A stretch of DNA of 14,549 nt. Source: Candidatus Woesearchaeota archaeon (lineage in GTDB: Archaea; Nanobdellota; Nanobdellia; Woesearchaeales; UBA12501). The stretch lies in contig JAPLZS010000145.1 in assembly GCA_026394915.1 (NCBI GenBank), forward strand, positions 1 through 14,549, given 5' to 3'. Below the pieces are notes generated by a model. It searched no databases and was not told the DNA's origin. It saw nothing but the letters and a program-made list of their open reading frames with translations. This document shows positions 6,211 through 14,258 of this stretch, piece after piece. The first letter of the stretch is position 1; each line of letters begins with the position of its first letter. The position numbers and the translations under genes were made by a program.

Positions 6211-7257
6211 ATGGAACCCCTTGCAGAATTAGCGGAGATATATTGCCCATCTTTGACTGAAGCTTCTCCTATTAAAGTGCAATATAATCAAAAAGAAGGC
6301 ATACAAAAAAGTGTGAGAGGAGTAAAAGACAGGCTGGATATTCTGATAAGCGCAAAAAGAGAATATCTCGGCCTGTCAAAAGTCAAGCCAATTCATATGT
6401 CAAGGGATCAGGCAGAATCTTTGAGACAATCTTTGAAAACAGACAGGCAATGGATCAATAATTTTGAAGAATTGATCGGCTTATTGGCCCCTAAACTGAA
6501 CAGCCTCACCTTAGACGAGAAACTGGCTCCGATAAATATTCCCTGGTGGAATGCGGGCCTGCTGTTCTCAAGCAGAGATCATTATGATGAAACAGCAGGA
6601 TCACTAGAGCTTGATGCCACAATATCGCATTCATACATAACACAGTTGATCCGTTCCCAAAAGCCTGGAGAGCAAAGAGGTAAGACAATATCTGTAAGCA
6701 ATCTGCTGATAACATCAGATGATCTTATTGTCCTTGGCTACAGAGGAGGGCAGAATCTGCCTGACACAATAATGACTGTTCCTGCTGGCTCTGTTGAATA
6801 TCACACAGGCAGGAACCCTCTATTTGAATCAATGTACGCTGAATTTGCGGAAGAATTGGGATTAAGAAAAGAGGATATGCAGACAATAGAGCTTATGGGC
6901 AAGATAACAACACGGGCTTTCATAAACAACCCGCATTACACATTCAGGTCAAGAACAAGATTATCATTTGAGGACGTGAAGAAGGTTTGGTCAGAATCAG
7001 AGGACCAGAGAGAGCATAAACACCTGGTATCATTTCCTGACAATCCAGACCATATGATTAGAGAGATAAGGAGACTCAGTTATGATATATCAAAGGCAAA
7101 TCCTGACAAGCCAGCTCTAACAACAAACGAGAATATAGGGAAGATACTTCCGCAGTGCGCAGCAGCTGTCCTGCTGCACTATGTCCAGAGAGAGGGAAAA
7201 GAATGGGCTAGGATGGCAGAAGAAAAACTGGGAGGAGATTATAAACTTGTAAGATAA
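6211..7257 (+). CDS. Nudix-like domain protein with a degenerate Nudix box
   Basis: The 348-residue protein has in its middle a Nudix-like segment. LLITSDDLIVLGYRGG (165-180) looks like the first strands of the fold, followed by VPAGSVEYHTGRN and then AEFAEELGL at 210-218. The second part matches the REUxEExGU half of the Nudix box with R replaced by A. The first half has G193 and E206 at spacings that do not fit the GX5EX7 rule. The acidic EFxEE residues that bind metal are kept. About 160 residues before it (PWWNAGLLFSS) and 130 after it are not recognised. Nudix enzymes hydrolyse nucleoside diphosphates linked to another group; the substrate here cannot be read from sequence. It has its own TATA box, and a HAD-like gene follows after 11 bases, so the two may act in one pathway. 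Confidence 0.65.
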   Translation: MEPLAELAEIYCPSLTEASPIKVQYNQKEGIQKSVRGVKDRLDILISAKREYLGLSKVKPIHMSRDQAESLRQSLKTDRQWINNFEELIGLLAPKLNSLTLDEKLAPINIPWWNAGLLFSSRDHYDETAGSLELDATISHSYITQLIRSQKPGEQRGKTISVSNLLITSDDLIVLGYRGGQNLPDTIMTVPAGSVEYHTGRNPLFESMYAEFAEELGLRKEDMQTIELMGKITTRAFINNPHYTFRSRTRLSFEDVKKVWSESEDQREHKHLVSFPDNPDHMIREIRRLSYDISKANPDKPALTTNENIGKILPQCAAAVLLHYVQREGKEWARMAEEKLGGDYKLVR

Positions 7258-7268
7258 ACAGAATTATC

Positions 7269-8006
7269 ATGATAAAAAAAGATAAAAAGACAGAGGAAAA
7301 TAAAAAAGATATTCTTATATTATTCGATGTAGGCGGAGTTCTTCTTAAACTGGATTATAATCGGTTTTATGAAGCAGCAGCAAGACTGTCAGGAACTATG
7401 AACGCAGGCGAATTCAAAAATCGATTTGTTGAAAGTGGAATTGAGTTCATGGCAATAAAAGGCGAGATAAAGGCTGCTGATTACCTGCAGAGGCTCAGGG
7501 AGATGATTTCGCCGCAAGAAGATGCTACAGATGATGAACTAAAAAGGATACGTGGATATTGCTGGAAAGAACGGGTGGATGAAGCTGTCAGCTTAAAAAG
7601 AAGATTGCATGAAAACAAATATTCTGTTGGGATACTCTCAAACATCTCAGATTTTGCTCTGGAGACTATATCTTCCAGATATCCTGAGATGCTTGAAACC
7701 TATGACAGATCATCTCCCAGGATATACTCTTTCCAGATTGGTTCTATGAAGCCTGAACTGCTGATGTATCAGGCAATAAAGGGATATAACAAAGTAATCC
7801 TTATTGATGATAAGGAGAGCTATCTTAGGACAGGCATAGAAGAGTTTGGGTGGAACGGAATATTATTCACTCCATTCATAGATGAGGCAGAGGCAATACG
7901 CTCAATACACAATAATAAAGAGATACCAAGAGATAATTTCAGTGTTGCTGGCTCTATGAAGGAACTTGAATCATCATTGAATAAGCTAGGTATAAAAACA
8001 GAATAA
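7269..8006 (+). CDS. HAD superfamily hydrolase (phosphatase-like)
   Basis: HAD enzymes use an aspartate nucleophile to cleave phosphate esters or similar bonds. All four motifs are visible in this 245-residue protein. Motif I is LFDVGGVLL with D20, where the second aspartate is replaced by glycine as in several HAD-IA groups. Motif II is ILSN with S124, motif III GSMKPE with K161, and motif IV ILIDDKESY with D180 and D181. The helical cap lies between motifs I and II (about 30-115), as in class C1. A Gly in place of the second Asp of motif I occurs both in epoxide/haloacid-type members and in some phosphatases, so the substrate is open. The gene lies 11 bases after the Nudix-like gene. A Nudix-HAD pair could act in sequence on a nucleotide-linked substrate; this is inference. 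Confidence 0.8.
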   Translation: MIKKDKKTEENKKDILILFDVGGVLLKLDYNRFYEAAARLSGTMNAGEFKNRFVESGIEFMAIKGEIKAADYLQRLREMISPQEDATDDELKRIRGYCWKERVDEAVSLKRRLHENKYSVGILSNISDFALETISSRYPEMLETYDRSSPRIYSFQIGSMKPELLMYQAIKGYNKVILIDDKESYLRTGIEEFGWNGILFTPFIDEAEAIRSIHNNKEIPRDNFSVAGSMKELESSLNKLGIKTE

Positions 8007-8030
8007 AAAATAAGAAAAGAATGAAAAGAA
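8003..8030 (-). terminator. T-rich terminator for the minus-strand gene pair
   Basis: Read on the minus strand, the bases after the stop of the membrane-anchored gene contain several T-runs, including a T6. This suits archaeal T-tract termination between the two convergent genes. It overlaps the end of the HAD gene by a few bases. Confidence 0.4.
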
Positions 8031-8783
8031 TCAGGCATTTGTCATATTGAATATGGCATTTGTGTCGTTTGTCTTATCCTTGCCATTCTTGCCACAGAAA
8101 TAAATGATGGTATTTATGTTCCTCTGATTGACATCATCAAGCTCATCATATGTCTTGTTCAGGTTCTTTATCCAGAACTTGGATATGTCTATCTGTTTTG
8201 CTTCTTCAGGATATTCATCAAGCATCCTTGAAAGGGCCTCAACAGCGATCCTTCCCTGCTTCACGCTGATGTTAAAGTTCATTGAAGCCTCTTCGACATA
8301 AGGCCTTTCAGAGCATTTGAATCCGTCAGCTGTCAATCCTTTTGTGGTCTTTGTCGCAAGCCTGAAATGCTGCTCTGAATCAAGAAGAGCCACTCTCGCA
8401 TTCACAAGAAGCTTTGCAGCAGTGTCTTCCTTTAGATTGTGGAACAGCTCATGCACTCCTTCAAGATCCCCTATCACGCCCTCGTATTCATTCAGGTTTA
8501 TCTCCTTCGGGAATCTTGGATGGAATTTGAGGTATGAAACTCCGTTATCATAGTCATGCAGCGACATGCCATTCTCCTGGTCTATAACGTTCAATTCCTC
8601 AAGAGTCTCACTGAATGATTTCTCTTTTGAGAGGAATATGCATAAAGCGGCTATTGATATCAGTATGACTGCGCCTGCAATCACTGCAATGATTTTCTTA
8701 TTTATAGGCTTAGATGCAGGTTTATCAGATGCCTTGTTTGCCTTCCTGCTGGCATTCTTGTTTGATTTAGATCTCTTTTTCAT
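8031..8783 (-). CDS. Hypothetical membrane-anchored protein
   Basis: The 250-residue protein begins with about 30 very Lys/Ser-rich residues, followed by one membrane span at about 31-51 (IIAVIAGAVILISIAALCIF). The remaining 200 residues would face outside under the positive-inside rule. This outer part is rich in charged, helix-like segments (GVHELFHNLKEDTAAKLLVNARVALL; RIAVEALSRMLDEYPEEAKQ) and has two cysteines, in DGFKCSERP and YFCGKNG, that could form a disulphide. I recognise no family. A strong Shine-Dalgarno-like GAGGTGG lies 6 bases before the ATG and overlaps the stop region of the Trx-CcdA gene upstream (9-base gap), so the two genes are almost surely cotranscribed. The pairing with a disulphide-transfer protein suggests, but does not prove, that its cysteines are a substrate. 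Confidence 0.75.
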   Translation of the reverse strand: MKKRSKSNKNASRKANKASDKPASKPINKKIIAVIAGAVILISIAALCIFLSKEKSFSETLEELNVIDQENGMSLHDYDNGVSYLKFHPRFPKEINLNEYEGVIGDLEGVHELFHNLKEDTAAKLLVNARVALLDSEQHFRLATKTTKGLTADGFKCSERPYVEEASMNFNISVKQGRIAVEALSRMLDEYPEEAKQIDISKFWIKNLNKTYDELDDVNQRNINTIIYFCGKNGKDKTNDTNAIFNMTNA

Positions 8784-8792
8784 TGTTCCACC

Positions 8793-9890
8793 TCATAGCC
8801 ATCCTAAATAAAGGGATGCAAGCATCCCTATTCCAAGCAATAGTATTATTATCCCTGCAATAAGATGCAGAACCTTCAGCTCCCTCTGCCTCCACTCCTC
8901 TGCTTTCTCTGTTGTTGTGAATCCAAAGTATATTGCAAGAGTGATGATCATCATAGGAAGTATGAATATCAGATTGTATAGCAATAAAAGGGGTATTGCT
9001 GCTGCTCTTGTTGCTGTTTTTGAGAGAAGACCTATTATCACTACATACGGCCCTGATGAACATGGCAGAAGGAAAAGGCTTACAAGCATCCCTACAAAGA
9101 ATGCCCCTGGAACAGATGTGACGCTCTTGAGGAGAATCTTCATCCTTGGCCTCCACGCCCTAGGGACTTCCATTATGAACCATTTCCCGTACCAGAAATA
9201 ATCCTTGATGTTGAATAGGCCGATCACCAATGCGAGTATCGAGACAACAATATAAAATATATGAGTAACTCCTGTCACCTGTATCGCAGAATAAAGGCCG
9301 AGTCCCATAAGGAAATACGAGAGATATACTGCTGCAGAGAACACAAGGCCTGCCAGCAATGCCTTCTTCTTGTTCTCCTTGCTTGCAGAGAGTATTGTCG
9401 TGAGAAGTATGATGAGGACTGCGAATGCGCATGGATTTATCGCATCGACTGCAGCTGCTCCGAGCAGCGCTGGGATCGTGACAAATGTTGCGGGAACTTT
9501 CCCGTCAACACTCTTCATCTCGCACTTGTTCTGAGTGCAGTATTTTATCTGCTCTTCAACAGCCTGCTCTGTCAACGGTGAATCTCCGATGAACACCTTG
9601 TCGCCTATGAACACAGTTGGAACTCCCTGCACTTCAGCGCCATATGCAACTGAAAACTTCTGGAGAAGATCTGCATTCTTAGGATCAGTTATGTCATAGC
9701 TTATGACATTAAAATCATATTTGGAGGTTATGCTGTCAAGAAAGCTTTCCATATTTGCGCAGTGTATGCAGCCTGCTCTCTTGAATATGTGCACATCTGC
9801 CTTATTCTGCTGCGCCAATGCGGTTGATGATAAGAGTGCAGCTATGAATACAAGAAGCACTATATGAAAGAAACGCATCTTTTTTCCCAT
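8793..9890 (-). CDS. Thioredoxin-like domain fused to a CcdA/DsbD-type membrane electron carrier
   Basis: The protein is predicted to carry reducing power across the membrane to disulphides outside. Residues 1-27 are a signal peptide (MRFFHIVLLVF then ALLSSTALA). Residues 30-120 form a thioredoxin/glutaredoxin-like domain with CIHC at 41-44 and the cis-proline loop GVPT at 89-92. An extra pair C118/C123 (YCTQNKC) follows. From about 138 to the end are six or so membrane spans with the CcdA cysteines NPCAF (C154) and LPCSSGPY (C277). The frame is open to 10061, but the added N-terminal part is not coding-like. ATG 9890 fits a leaderless start, because a TATA box is centred 26 bases upstream; ATG 9878 (MRFF) is an alternative. 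A membrane-anchored cysteine protein follows in the same operon. The electron donor and target are unknown. Confidence 0.88.
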   Translation of the reverse strand: MGKKMRFFHIVLLVFIAALLSSTALAQQNKADVHIFKRAGCIHCANMESFLDSITSKYDFNVISYDITDPKNADLLQKFSVAYGAEVQGVPTVFIGDKVFIGDSPLTEQAVEEQIKYCTQNKCEMKSVDGKVPATFVTIPALLGAAAVDAINPCAFAVLIILLTTILSASKENKKKALLAGLVFSAAVYLSYFLMGLGLYSAIQVTGVTHIFYIVVSILALVIGLFNIKDYFWYGKWFIMEVPRAWRPRMKILLKSVTSVPGAFFVGMLVSLFLLPCSSGPYVVIIGLLSKTATRAAAIPLLLLYNLIFILPMMIITLAIYFGFTTTEKAEEWRQRELKVLHLIAGIIILLLGIGMLASLYLGWL

Positions 9891-9909
9891 ACCCCTGTTT
9901 TTTGGGCCG

Positions 9910-9920
9910 GGATATTTAAA
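9910..9920 (-). promoter_or_regulatory. TATA box of the Trx-CcdA operon
   Basis: On the minus strand CTTTAAATATC is centred about 26 bases before ATG 9890, so transcription should begin at the start codon. This decides the start in favour of 9890 over the upstream in-frame codons. Confidence 0.6.
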
Positions 9921-9995
9921 GCTTATGGATTTCTGATACATGAAATGATGATGATATTTTATATATAGAGTAAAGAGGGTAAGAATAGAGGGAAA

Positions 9996-10005
9996 ATTAT
10001 ATAAA
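9996..10005 (+). promoter_or_regulatory. TATA box of the truncated gene at 10040
   Basis: ATTATATAAA, with GGGGGG at 10027-10032 as a Shine-Dalgarno-like sequence 7 bases before ATG 10040. An earlier AT-rich run (TTTTATATATAG, 9957-9968) is another TATA candidate in this divergent intergenic region of about 150 bases. Confidence 0.45.
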
Positions 10006-10032
10006 AGGATAGATATACTATATAGTGGGGGG

Positions 10033-10452
10033 CTAAAAAATGACCTTAATAATAGGGGCAAGATTGTAAAAATCGGCTTTGATCTGGCTGGCTACCGGAT
10101 AAATTGTTTTGTCCGGGTAAGTGAAGGCATTGATAAAAGTTTGCAGAGTGGAACGCATCAATTCTTTAAAAACATCCTTGAGTGGATACTTTTCAGAGCC
10201 GGCCAGCACGGAATGCTCCAGGATGTGGGGCAATCCCGTGGAATCTGCAGGCGGTGTGCGAAACCCGATCGCGTATAAATTTTCGCGGTCAAATGAATGC
10301 AGGTGGAGAACCTTGGCGCCTGTTTTATCATGCTCTATTTCGTAGGCCGTAACCCGCAGATCGGCAAATATTTGCACACGTAGGACTTTAAATCCATGCA
10401 GTATATCGCCTGCTTTAAGTGTCGGTTGGGGAAAGGTTGATTGATTAATCAT
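10033..10452 (-). CDS. N-terminal part of a PreP-like M16C metallopeptidase, cut at the junction
   Basis: PreP-type M16C proteases (about 970 residues) degrade peptides within a closed chamber. The window holds only the first 131 or so residues. The start GDILHGFKVLR is typical. HILEH is the inverted zinc-binding motif HxxEH, followed by SVLAGSEKYPLKDVF. TFINAFTYPDKTIYPVASQ and DFYNL are also strong family signatures. After DFYNL the homology stops. The last nine residues (APIIKVIF, reading to a stop at 10033) are reverse-strand archaeal promoter DNA and not part of the protein. The ATG at 10452 overlaps the pyrE stop by four bases (ATGA), so the gene is translationally coupled to pyrE. Confidence 0.85.
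   Translation of the reverse strand: MINQSTFPQPTLKAGDILHGFKVLRVQIFADLRVTAYEIEHDKTGAKVLHLHSFDRENLYAIGFRTPPADSTGLPHILEHSVLAGSEKYPLKDVFKELMRSTLQTFINAFTYPDKTIYPVASQIKADFYNLAPIIKVIF
10040..10063 (+). CDS. First codons of an archaeal gene, possibly proteasome beta-type, cut at the junction
   Basis: ATG 10040, with a TATA box and a G-rich Shine-Dalgarno before it, starts a reading frame MTLIIGAR. It meets a stop only two codons later, after the DNA has become bacterial. The residues resemble the start of archaeal proteasome beta-type Ntn hydrolases (MT-I-IG-K-KDGVV). Eight residues are too few for certainty. What is well supported is that a promoter and a start codon lead into a gene that is missing. 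Its loss at exactly the place where the bacterial gene is cut supports an artificial or recombinational join. Confidence 0.35.
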
Positions 10453-11024
10453 TTGTTTTTTGCCCGAAGCGCCATTATTTCGGTTCGGGTGAAAACTGAT
10501 TCTACATGATCAACATGCTTTAAAATATTTTCCCGGCCGCCTTCTTCCCGGTCAATTAGTGTGATAACTCTTTCGACCACAAGCCCGGCGAGACGTGCCT
10601 GTTCAATCGCGGTAATGGTTGAGCCGCCTGTGGTAATGACATCATCAATAATTATAACCTTTTCACCGGCCACAACATTGCCCTCAACTGCGCTTTTGGT
10701 GCCGTGTGCCTTGGCATCTTTGCGAACAATAAAAGATTTGATCGGTTTTCCTTTTTGGTAAGAAATTAAAGCCAGCGCATTGGCAATGGGATCAGCGCCC
10801 AGTGTCAACCCTCCCGCCGCTGTAATATCGTAACCTTTGATCATATCAAAAACAATTATGCCGATTAGATTCATCCCCTCCGGGTCGAGAGTTGTTGGTT
10901 TGCAATTAAAATAGAAATTACTTAACCTGCCGGAGGCCAGCGTGAAAGGCGGATTGTCGCTGTATTTGAAAGACCGAGCTAGAATTATTCGGCCTAGACG
11001 TTCTTTATGCTCTTCGGTAGTCAT
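10449..11024 (-). CDS. pyrE: Orotate phosphoribosyltransferase
   Basis: PyrE joins orotate to PRPP to give orotidine 5'-monophosphate in pyrimidine synthesis. The 191-residue protein has the PRPP-binding motif VIIIDDVITTGGS at about 125-137 (after the start at 11024), the flexible loop VRKDAKAHG, and SGRLSNFYFNCKP plus AAGGLTLGADPIA, all typical of the family. ATG 11024 is chosen because CTGGAGG lies 7 bases upstream; the frame is open further to 11078 but has no such site. The tonB stop lies 22 bases before this start, and the stop overlaps the start of the M16 peptidase gene (ATGA), so the genes form an operon. No attenuator or PyrR-type leader is seen in the 22-base gap. Confidence 0.95.
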   Translation of the reverse strand: MTTEEHKERLGRIILARSFKYSDNPPFTLASGRLSNFYFNCKPTTLDPEGMNLIGIIVFDMIKGYDITAAGGLTLGADPIANALALISYQKGKPIKSFIVRKDAKAHGTKSAVEGNVVAGEKVIIIDDVITTGGSTITAIEQARLAGLVVERVITLIDREEGGRENILKHVDHVESVFTRTEIMALRAKNK

Positions 11025-11046
11025 TTTATTTCCTCCAGTTTGCGCT

Positions 11047-11733
11047 TCATGATGAAGAGTTATCATCATGCAAAACAAATTTAATGGGCAATTTTACGCG
11101 GATAGCAAAAGGCTTCCCCGCTTTTTTTGCCGGTTCAAACTTCCATAGTTTTACTGCTTCCATTGCCGACTTATCTAAAATTGTGTAGCCGGAGGACTTA
11201 CTTATTGCTGTGTTTCCTACACGGCCATCCGGTAAAATTTCCGCGTTCACCAGAACAACACCTTCATAACCCCGAAGCTTTGCTATTGCTGGATATATTG
11301 GCGGAGTATTTTCTCGATAAAGCGGGCTGGCGCTGACAAAAGCCGCTGAATTTCCCGCTGCAGGCATCGCAGCTGCGCCTGAAATATTAGTGGAACTATC
11401 TGTGCCTGTTGCCTGGCCAACATTATCTTCTTTAACTGCGTAATTCTGAACAGGTATGTTCTTTGTTGTGCTGATAGTTGTGACCGCGTTTATTTTATCT
11501 GACTGAAATTGACTTCGGTCTGCCTTTTTTTCCTGAGGCAAGATTGTGGATTTACCGCTTTCCGATTCCAGCGAAACCCAGGCCAGGTTTAATTTGCTTA
11601 AATTTGGCGTAAAGTTTCCGTCACTTAGCAAACCCAGAATGAGAAGCGAGCCTACGGCTACGTGAATTATAATCGACGCACTCACAGACAATAAGAGATT
11701 TTGTTTTGCTATTTTAAGATTAATTAATGTCAT
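11047..11733 (-). CDS. tonB: TonB-like energy transducer
   Basis: TonB couples the proton gradient of the inner membrane to outer-membrane receptors, with ExbB/ExbD. The 228-residue protein has one N-terminal membrane anchor (about 14-36, LLLSVSASIIIHVAVGSLL) with the conserved histidine H24 in the span. A long, low-complexity periplasmic linker follows, rich in Ser/Thr/Ala rather than Pro. The C-terminal TonB domain (about 148-222) has YPAIAKLRGYEGVVLVNAEI, LPDGRVGNTAISKSSGY and AVKLWKFEPA. It starts 12 bases after the metH stop, with no obvious Shine-Dalgarno, which suggests coupling to metH translation. No exbB or exbD is in the window. The protein implies a diderm bacterium, which sets this part apart from the archaeal DNA. 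Confidence 0.92.
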   Translation of the reverse strand: MTLINLKIAKQNLLLSVSASIIIHVAVGSLLILGLLSDGNFTPNLSKLNLAWVSLESESGKSTILPQEKKADRSQFQSDKINAVTTISTTKNIPVQNYAVKEDNVGQATGTDSSTNISGAAAMPAAGNSAAFVSASPLYRENTPPIYPAIAKLRGYEGVVLVNAEILPDGRVGNTAISKSSGYTILDKSAMEAVKLWKFEPAKKAGKPFAIRVKLPIKFVLHDDNSSS

Positions 11734-11745
11734 CAGGTAAAATAT

Positions 11746-14151
11746 CTATTTTTTAATTAATTTTTCTACAACTCTGACTGCTTCTACGCCGTCTTTGGCA
11801 AAAGACGCGCCAATTGAGCTGGCATAGGATTCGGTAACTACCGCCCCACCAACCAGGAAATCGGTTTTGATCCCTTTGGCTCGAGCAAGGTCGATCAAAT
11901 CCTTCATGTTCACCATCGTAGTTGTCATCAGCGCCGAAAGACCAACAACATCGGGATTTTCTTTTTTCATCGCGTCAATTATTGTCTGATCGGGAACATC
12001 CTTGCCCAGATCAATAACATCATAACCATAATTTCGCAAAAGGAGGGCGACAATATTCTTACCAATATCATGAATGTCACCCCTGACCGTTGCCATTATT
12101 ATTTTACCTTTACCCGCCGCCGCTGTTTTCTTTAAGTGGGGCTCCAGGTAGCTAAGCGCCTTTTTCATTGTTTCTGCGGCGGACATAAGCTGTGGTAAAA
12201 AATAAATCTTCTTTTCGTATAAATCGCCCACACGGACAATGGCGGGGATCATTATCTGATCAACTAACTCTGAGGCCTGTGTGCCGCCTGCAAGCTCTAA
12301 ATCAATTAAAGTAATAATGTTTTCCCTGTCACCTTCGATTATTGCGGCGGCAATTTTTTCCCGCGGAGTAGCGGTTTGTTTTCCAACATCGGCAGACGAT
12401 GCAGAACCTGGCTGGACAGAAAAATGTTCAATAAAGCTCAGGGTACTTTTATCTTTAGCCGTTAGCGTGTCACTTGCTTTTTTTACATTCATCAATTCCA
12501 CACTGGAGGGATTGGCAATAGCCATAGTCAGGCCGCAATATTGCGCCATGGCCAGAAATGAAGCATTGAGCCAGGGACGCCCCGGCATACCGAAAGAAAC
12601 ATTGGAAAGGCCGAGGATGGTTTTACTTTTAAACGTTTCGGTACACCAAATAAGCGTCTTGAGAGTTTCCTGCGCCGCGACGGGATCGGAGGCTATGGCC
12701 ATGACCAGACAATCCACAATAAAATCGTCTTTGGTGAAGCCGAACTTTTTTGCCTTCTGAAAAATATTGTTGATCAAGGCTTGACGCTTTTGAGCGGTTT
12801 TAGGCAGATCGCCACCGGTCAGAGGCAGAAGAATAAACATGGCTCCATACCTGGCAGCCAGCGGCAAAAGCCTGTCTAATTTTTCTTTTTCTCCAGAGAT
12901 GGAGTTAATCAGCATCCGCCCAGGATAGAGCCGCAGTGCGGCTTCGATAGTTTCTATGCGAGAAGAATCCACAACCAGTGGCAGTTTAGTCGTTGTCGCC
13001 AAAAGGCCGATTACGGCTTTAATTGTTTTTACTTCATCGATACCGGGCTGGCCGACGTTTACATCCAGCAGGTTCGCGCCCAGCTTTTCCTGTTCCTGCG
13101 CCATAAGGCGAATGATCGACATCTTACCCTCTGTCAGTTCCTGCTGCAGGGCTTTTTTACCGGTGGGGTTGATTCTCTCGCCAACGATGCAAAGCGGTTG
13201 ATTATCCGTTAAATATAAAAAACTTCGTGCTGAGCTAAGCGCGCTGATTGATATTCTTCCAGGTAATTTGGGTTTGCTGCTTGCCGTTGTTTTGGCCAGT
13301 TTTTCGATATGCGCAGGTGTTGTGCCGCAGCACCCGCCGATCATATTGGCTCCGGCTGCCGCAAGATTTCGGCCATAAGAAGCAAAAGTCTTGGCGTCCA
13401 TATCAAAAACTGTTTTCCCGCCTTCCAGGCGAGGGACTCCGGCATTGGGTTTAGCAACCAGTGGCACCGTAGCATAAGGCTTCATGGCCGCGATAAATTC
13501 CAGCATTTTTTCAGGACCGGTGGAGCAGTTACAGGCCACGGCATCGGCACCAAGACTCTGCAATGTGATGAGGGCGCTTACCGGATCAGTTCCCCCCAGT
13601 GTGTGGCCGTCCTTTTCATAGGTCATGGATACAACAGTAAAGATGTCGGCTATCTCTTTAACGGCAATAAGCGCCGCGCGTGCTTCCTGAATATCAATCA
13701 TGGTTTCGATGACAATAAGATCACAGCCGCCGTCAATCAAGCCGCGAACCTGCTCTTTAAAGGCATCTACTGCTTCTTCAAAAGCCAGCGGGCCGAAAGG
13801 CTCGATAAATAAGCCGGTAGGTCCGATATCTCCTGCAACCAGCACTTTTTTGCCACAAGATTGTTTGGCAAGAGAAGCAAGTTCAGCGTTAATTCGGCGG
13901 ATGTCTTTTGAAATTCCGTATTGCTTGAGTTTGAAGCGATTGGCGCCGAAAGTACAGCTATAAACTATCTGTGCTCCAGCTTTTGAATAAGAGGCATGCA
14001 CATCCCGAATAATTTGTGGATTATCCAAGCACCACTGCTCCGGACAAACTCCGGCAGGCAATCCCTTTTTTTGCAGCTCTGTGCCGGTGGCTCCATCCAA
14101 AATAATAATTTTATTAGTCAGATTTTTTATAATTTTACTGCTTTTTGTCAT
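11746..14151 (-). CDS. metH: Cobalamin-dependent methionine synthase, short form without reactivation domain
   Basis: MetH moves a methyl group from methyltetrahydrofolate through cobalamin to homocysteine. The 801 residues hold four domains. The homocysteine domain (about 1-290) has DGATGTELQ and the zinc cysteines C209 (NC), C274 and C275 (GGCCGT). The folate-binding domain (about 318-575) has IVGERINPTGKK and LLDVNVGQPGIDE. The cobalamin cap domain covers about 600-685. The B12 domain has the DIHDIG motif with the cobalt ligand H694 and ends in VRVVEKLIKK. The C-terminal AdoMet reactivation domain of E. coli MetH (1227 residues) is absent, as in many anaerobes, which may use a separate protein for reactivation; none is seen here. 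ATG 14151 is chosen because AGGA lies 8 bases before it and ILDGATG follows at the normal distance; the frame is open to 14244. It heads the metH-tonB-pyrE-peptidase operon. Confidence 0.95.
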   Translation of the reverse strand: MTKSSKIIKNLTNKIIILDGATGTELQKKGLPAGVCPEQWCLDNPQIIRDVHASYSKAGAQIVYSCTFGANRFKLKQYGISKDIRRINAELASLAKQSCGKKVLVAGDIGPTGLFIEPFGPLAFEEAVDAFKEQVRGLIDGGCDLIVIETMIDIQEARAALIAVKEIADIFTVVSMTYEKDGHTLGGTDPVSALITLQSLGADAVACNCSTGPEKMLEFIAAMKPYATVPLVAKPNAGVPRLEGGKTVFDMDAKTFASYGRNLAAAGANMIGGCCGTTPAHIEKLAKTTASSKPKLPGRISISALSSARSFLYLTDNQPLCIVGERINPTGKKALQQELTEGKMSIIRLMAQEQEKLGANLLDVNVGQPGIDEVKTIKAVIGLLATTTKLPLVVDSSRIETIEAALRLYPGRMLINSISGEKEKLDRLLPLAARYGAMFILLPLTGGDLPKTAQKRQALINNIFQKAKKFGFTKDDFIVDCLVMAIASDPVAAQETLKTLIWCTETFKSKTILGLSNVSFGMPGRPWLNASFLAMAQYCGLTMAIANPSSVELMNVKKASDTLTAKDKSTLSFIEHFSVQPGSASSADVGKQTATPREKIAAAIIEGDRENIITLIDLELAGGTQASELVDQIMIPAIVRVGDLYEKKIYFLPQLMSAAETMKKALSYLEPHLKKTAAAGKGKIIMATVRGDIHDIGKNIVALLLRNYGYDVIDLGKDVPDQTIIDAMKKENPDVVGLSALMTTTMVNMKDLIDLARAKGIKTDFLVGGAVVTESYASSIGASFAKDGVEAVRVVEKLIKK

Positions 14152-14258
14152 AAAAATATCCTGATTTGCATATGTTTCTTTAAGGTGCGCTCTTATATCA
14201 TCTTTAACGCAAAAAATGTGGATTTTTTTATTGTGAAACTCCAATTCCGAAAGCGCAG

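Noticed and set aside
9891..10061. N-terminal extension of the Trx-CcdA protein up to 10061
   Set aside because: The added residues are translated promoter DNA (AT-rich, with TATA boxes on both strands), and ATG 9890 has its own TATA box and signal peptide.
12281..12760. Plus-strand frame inside metH
   Set aside because: It is antisense to strongly conserved MetH domains and shows no family signature.
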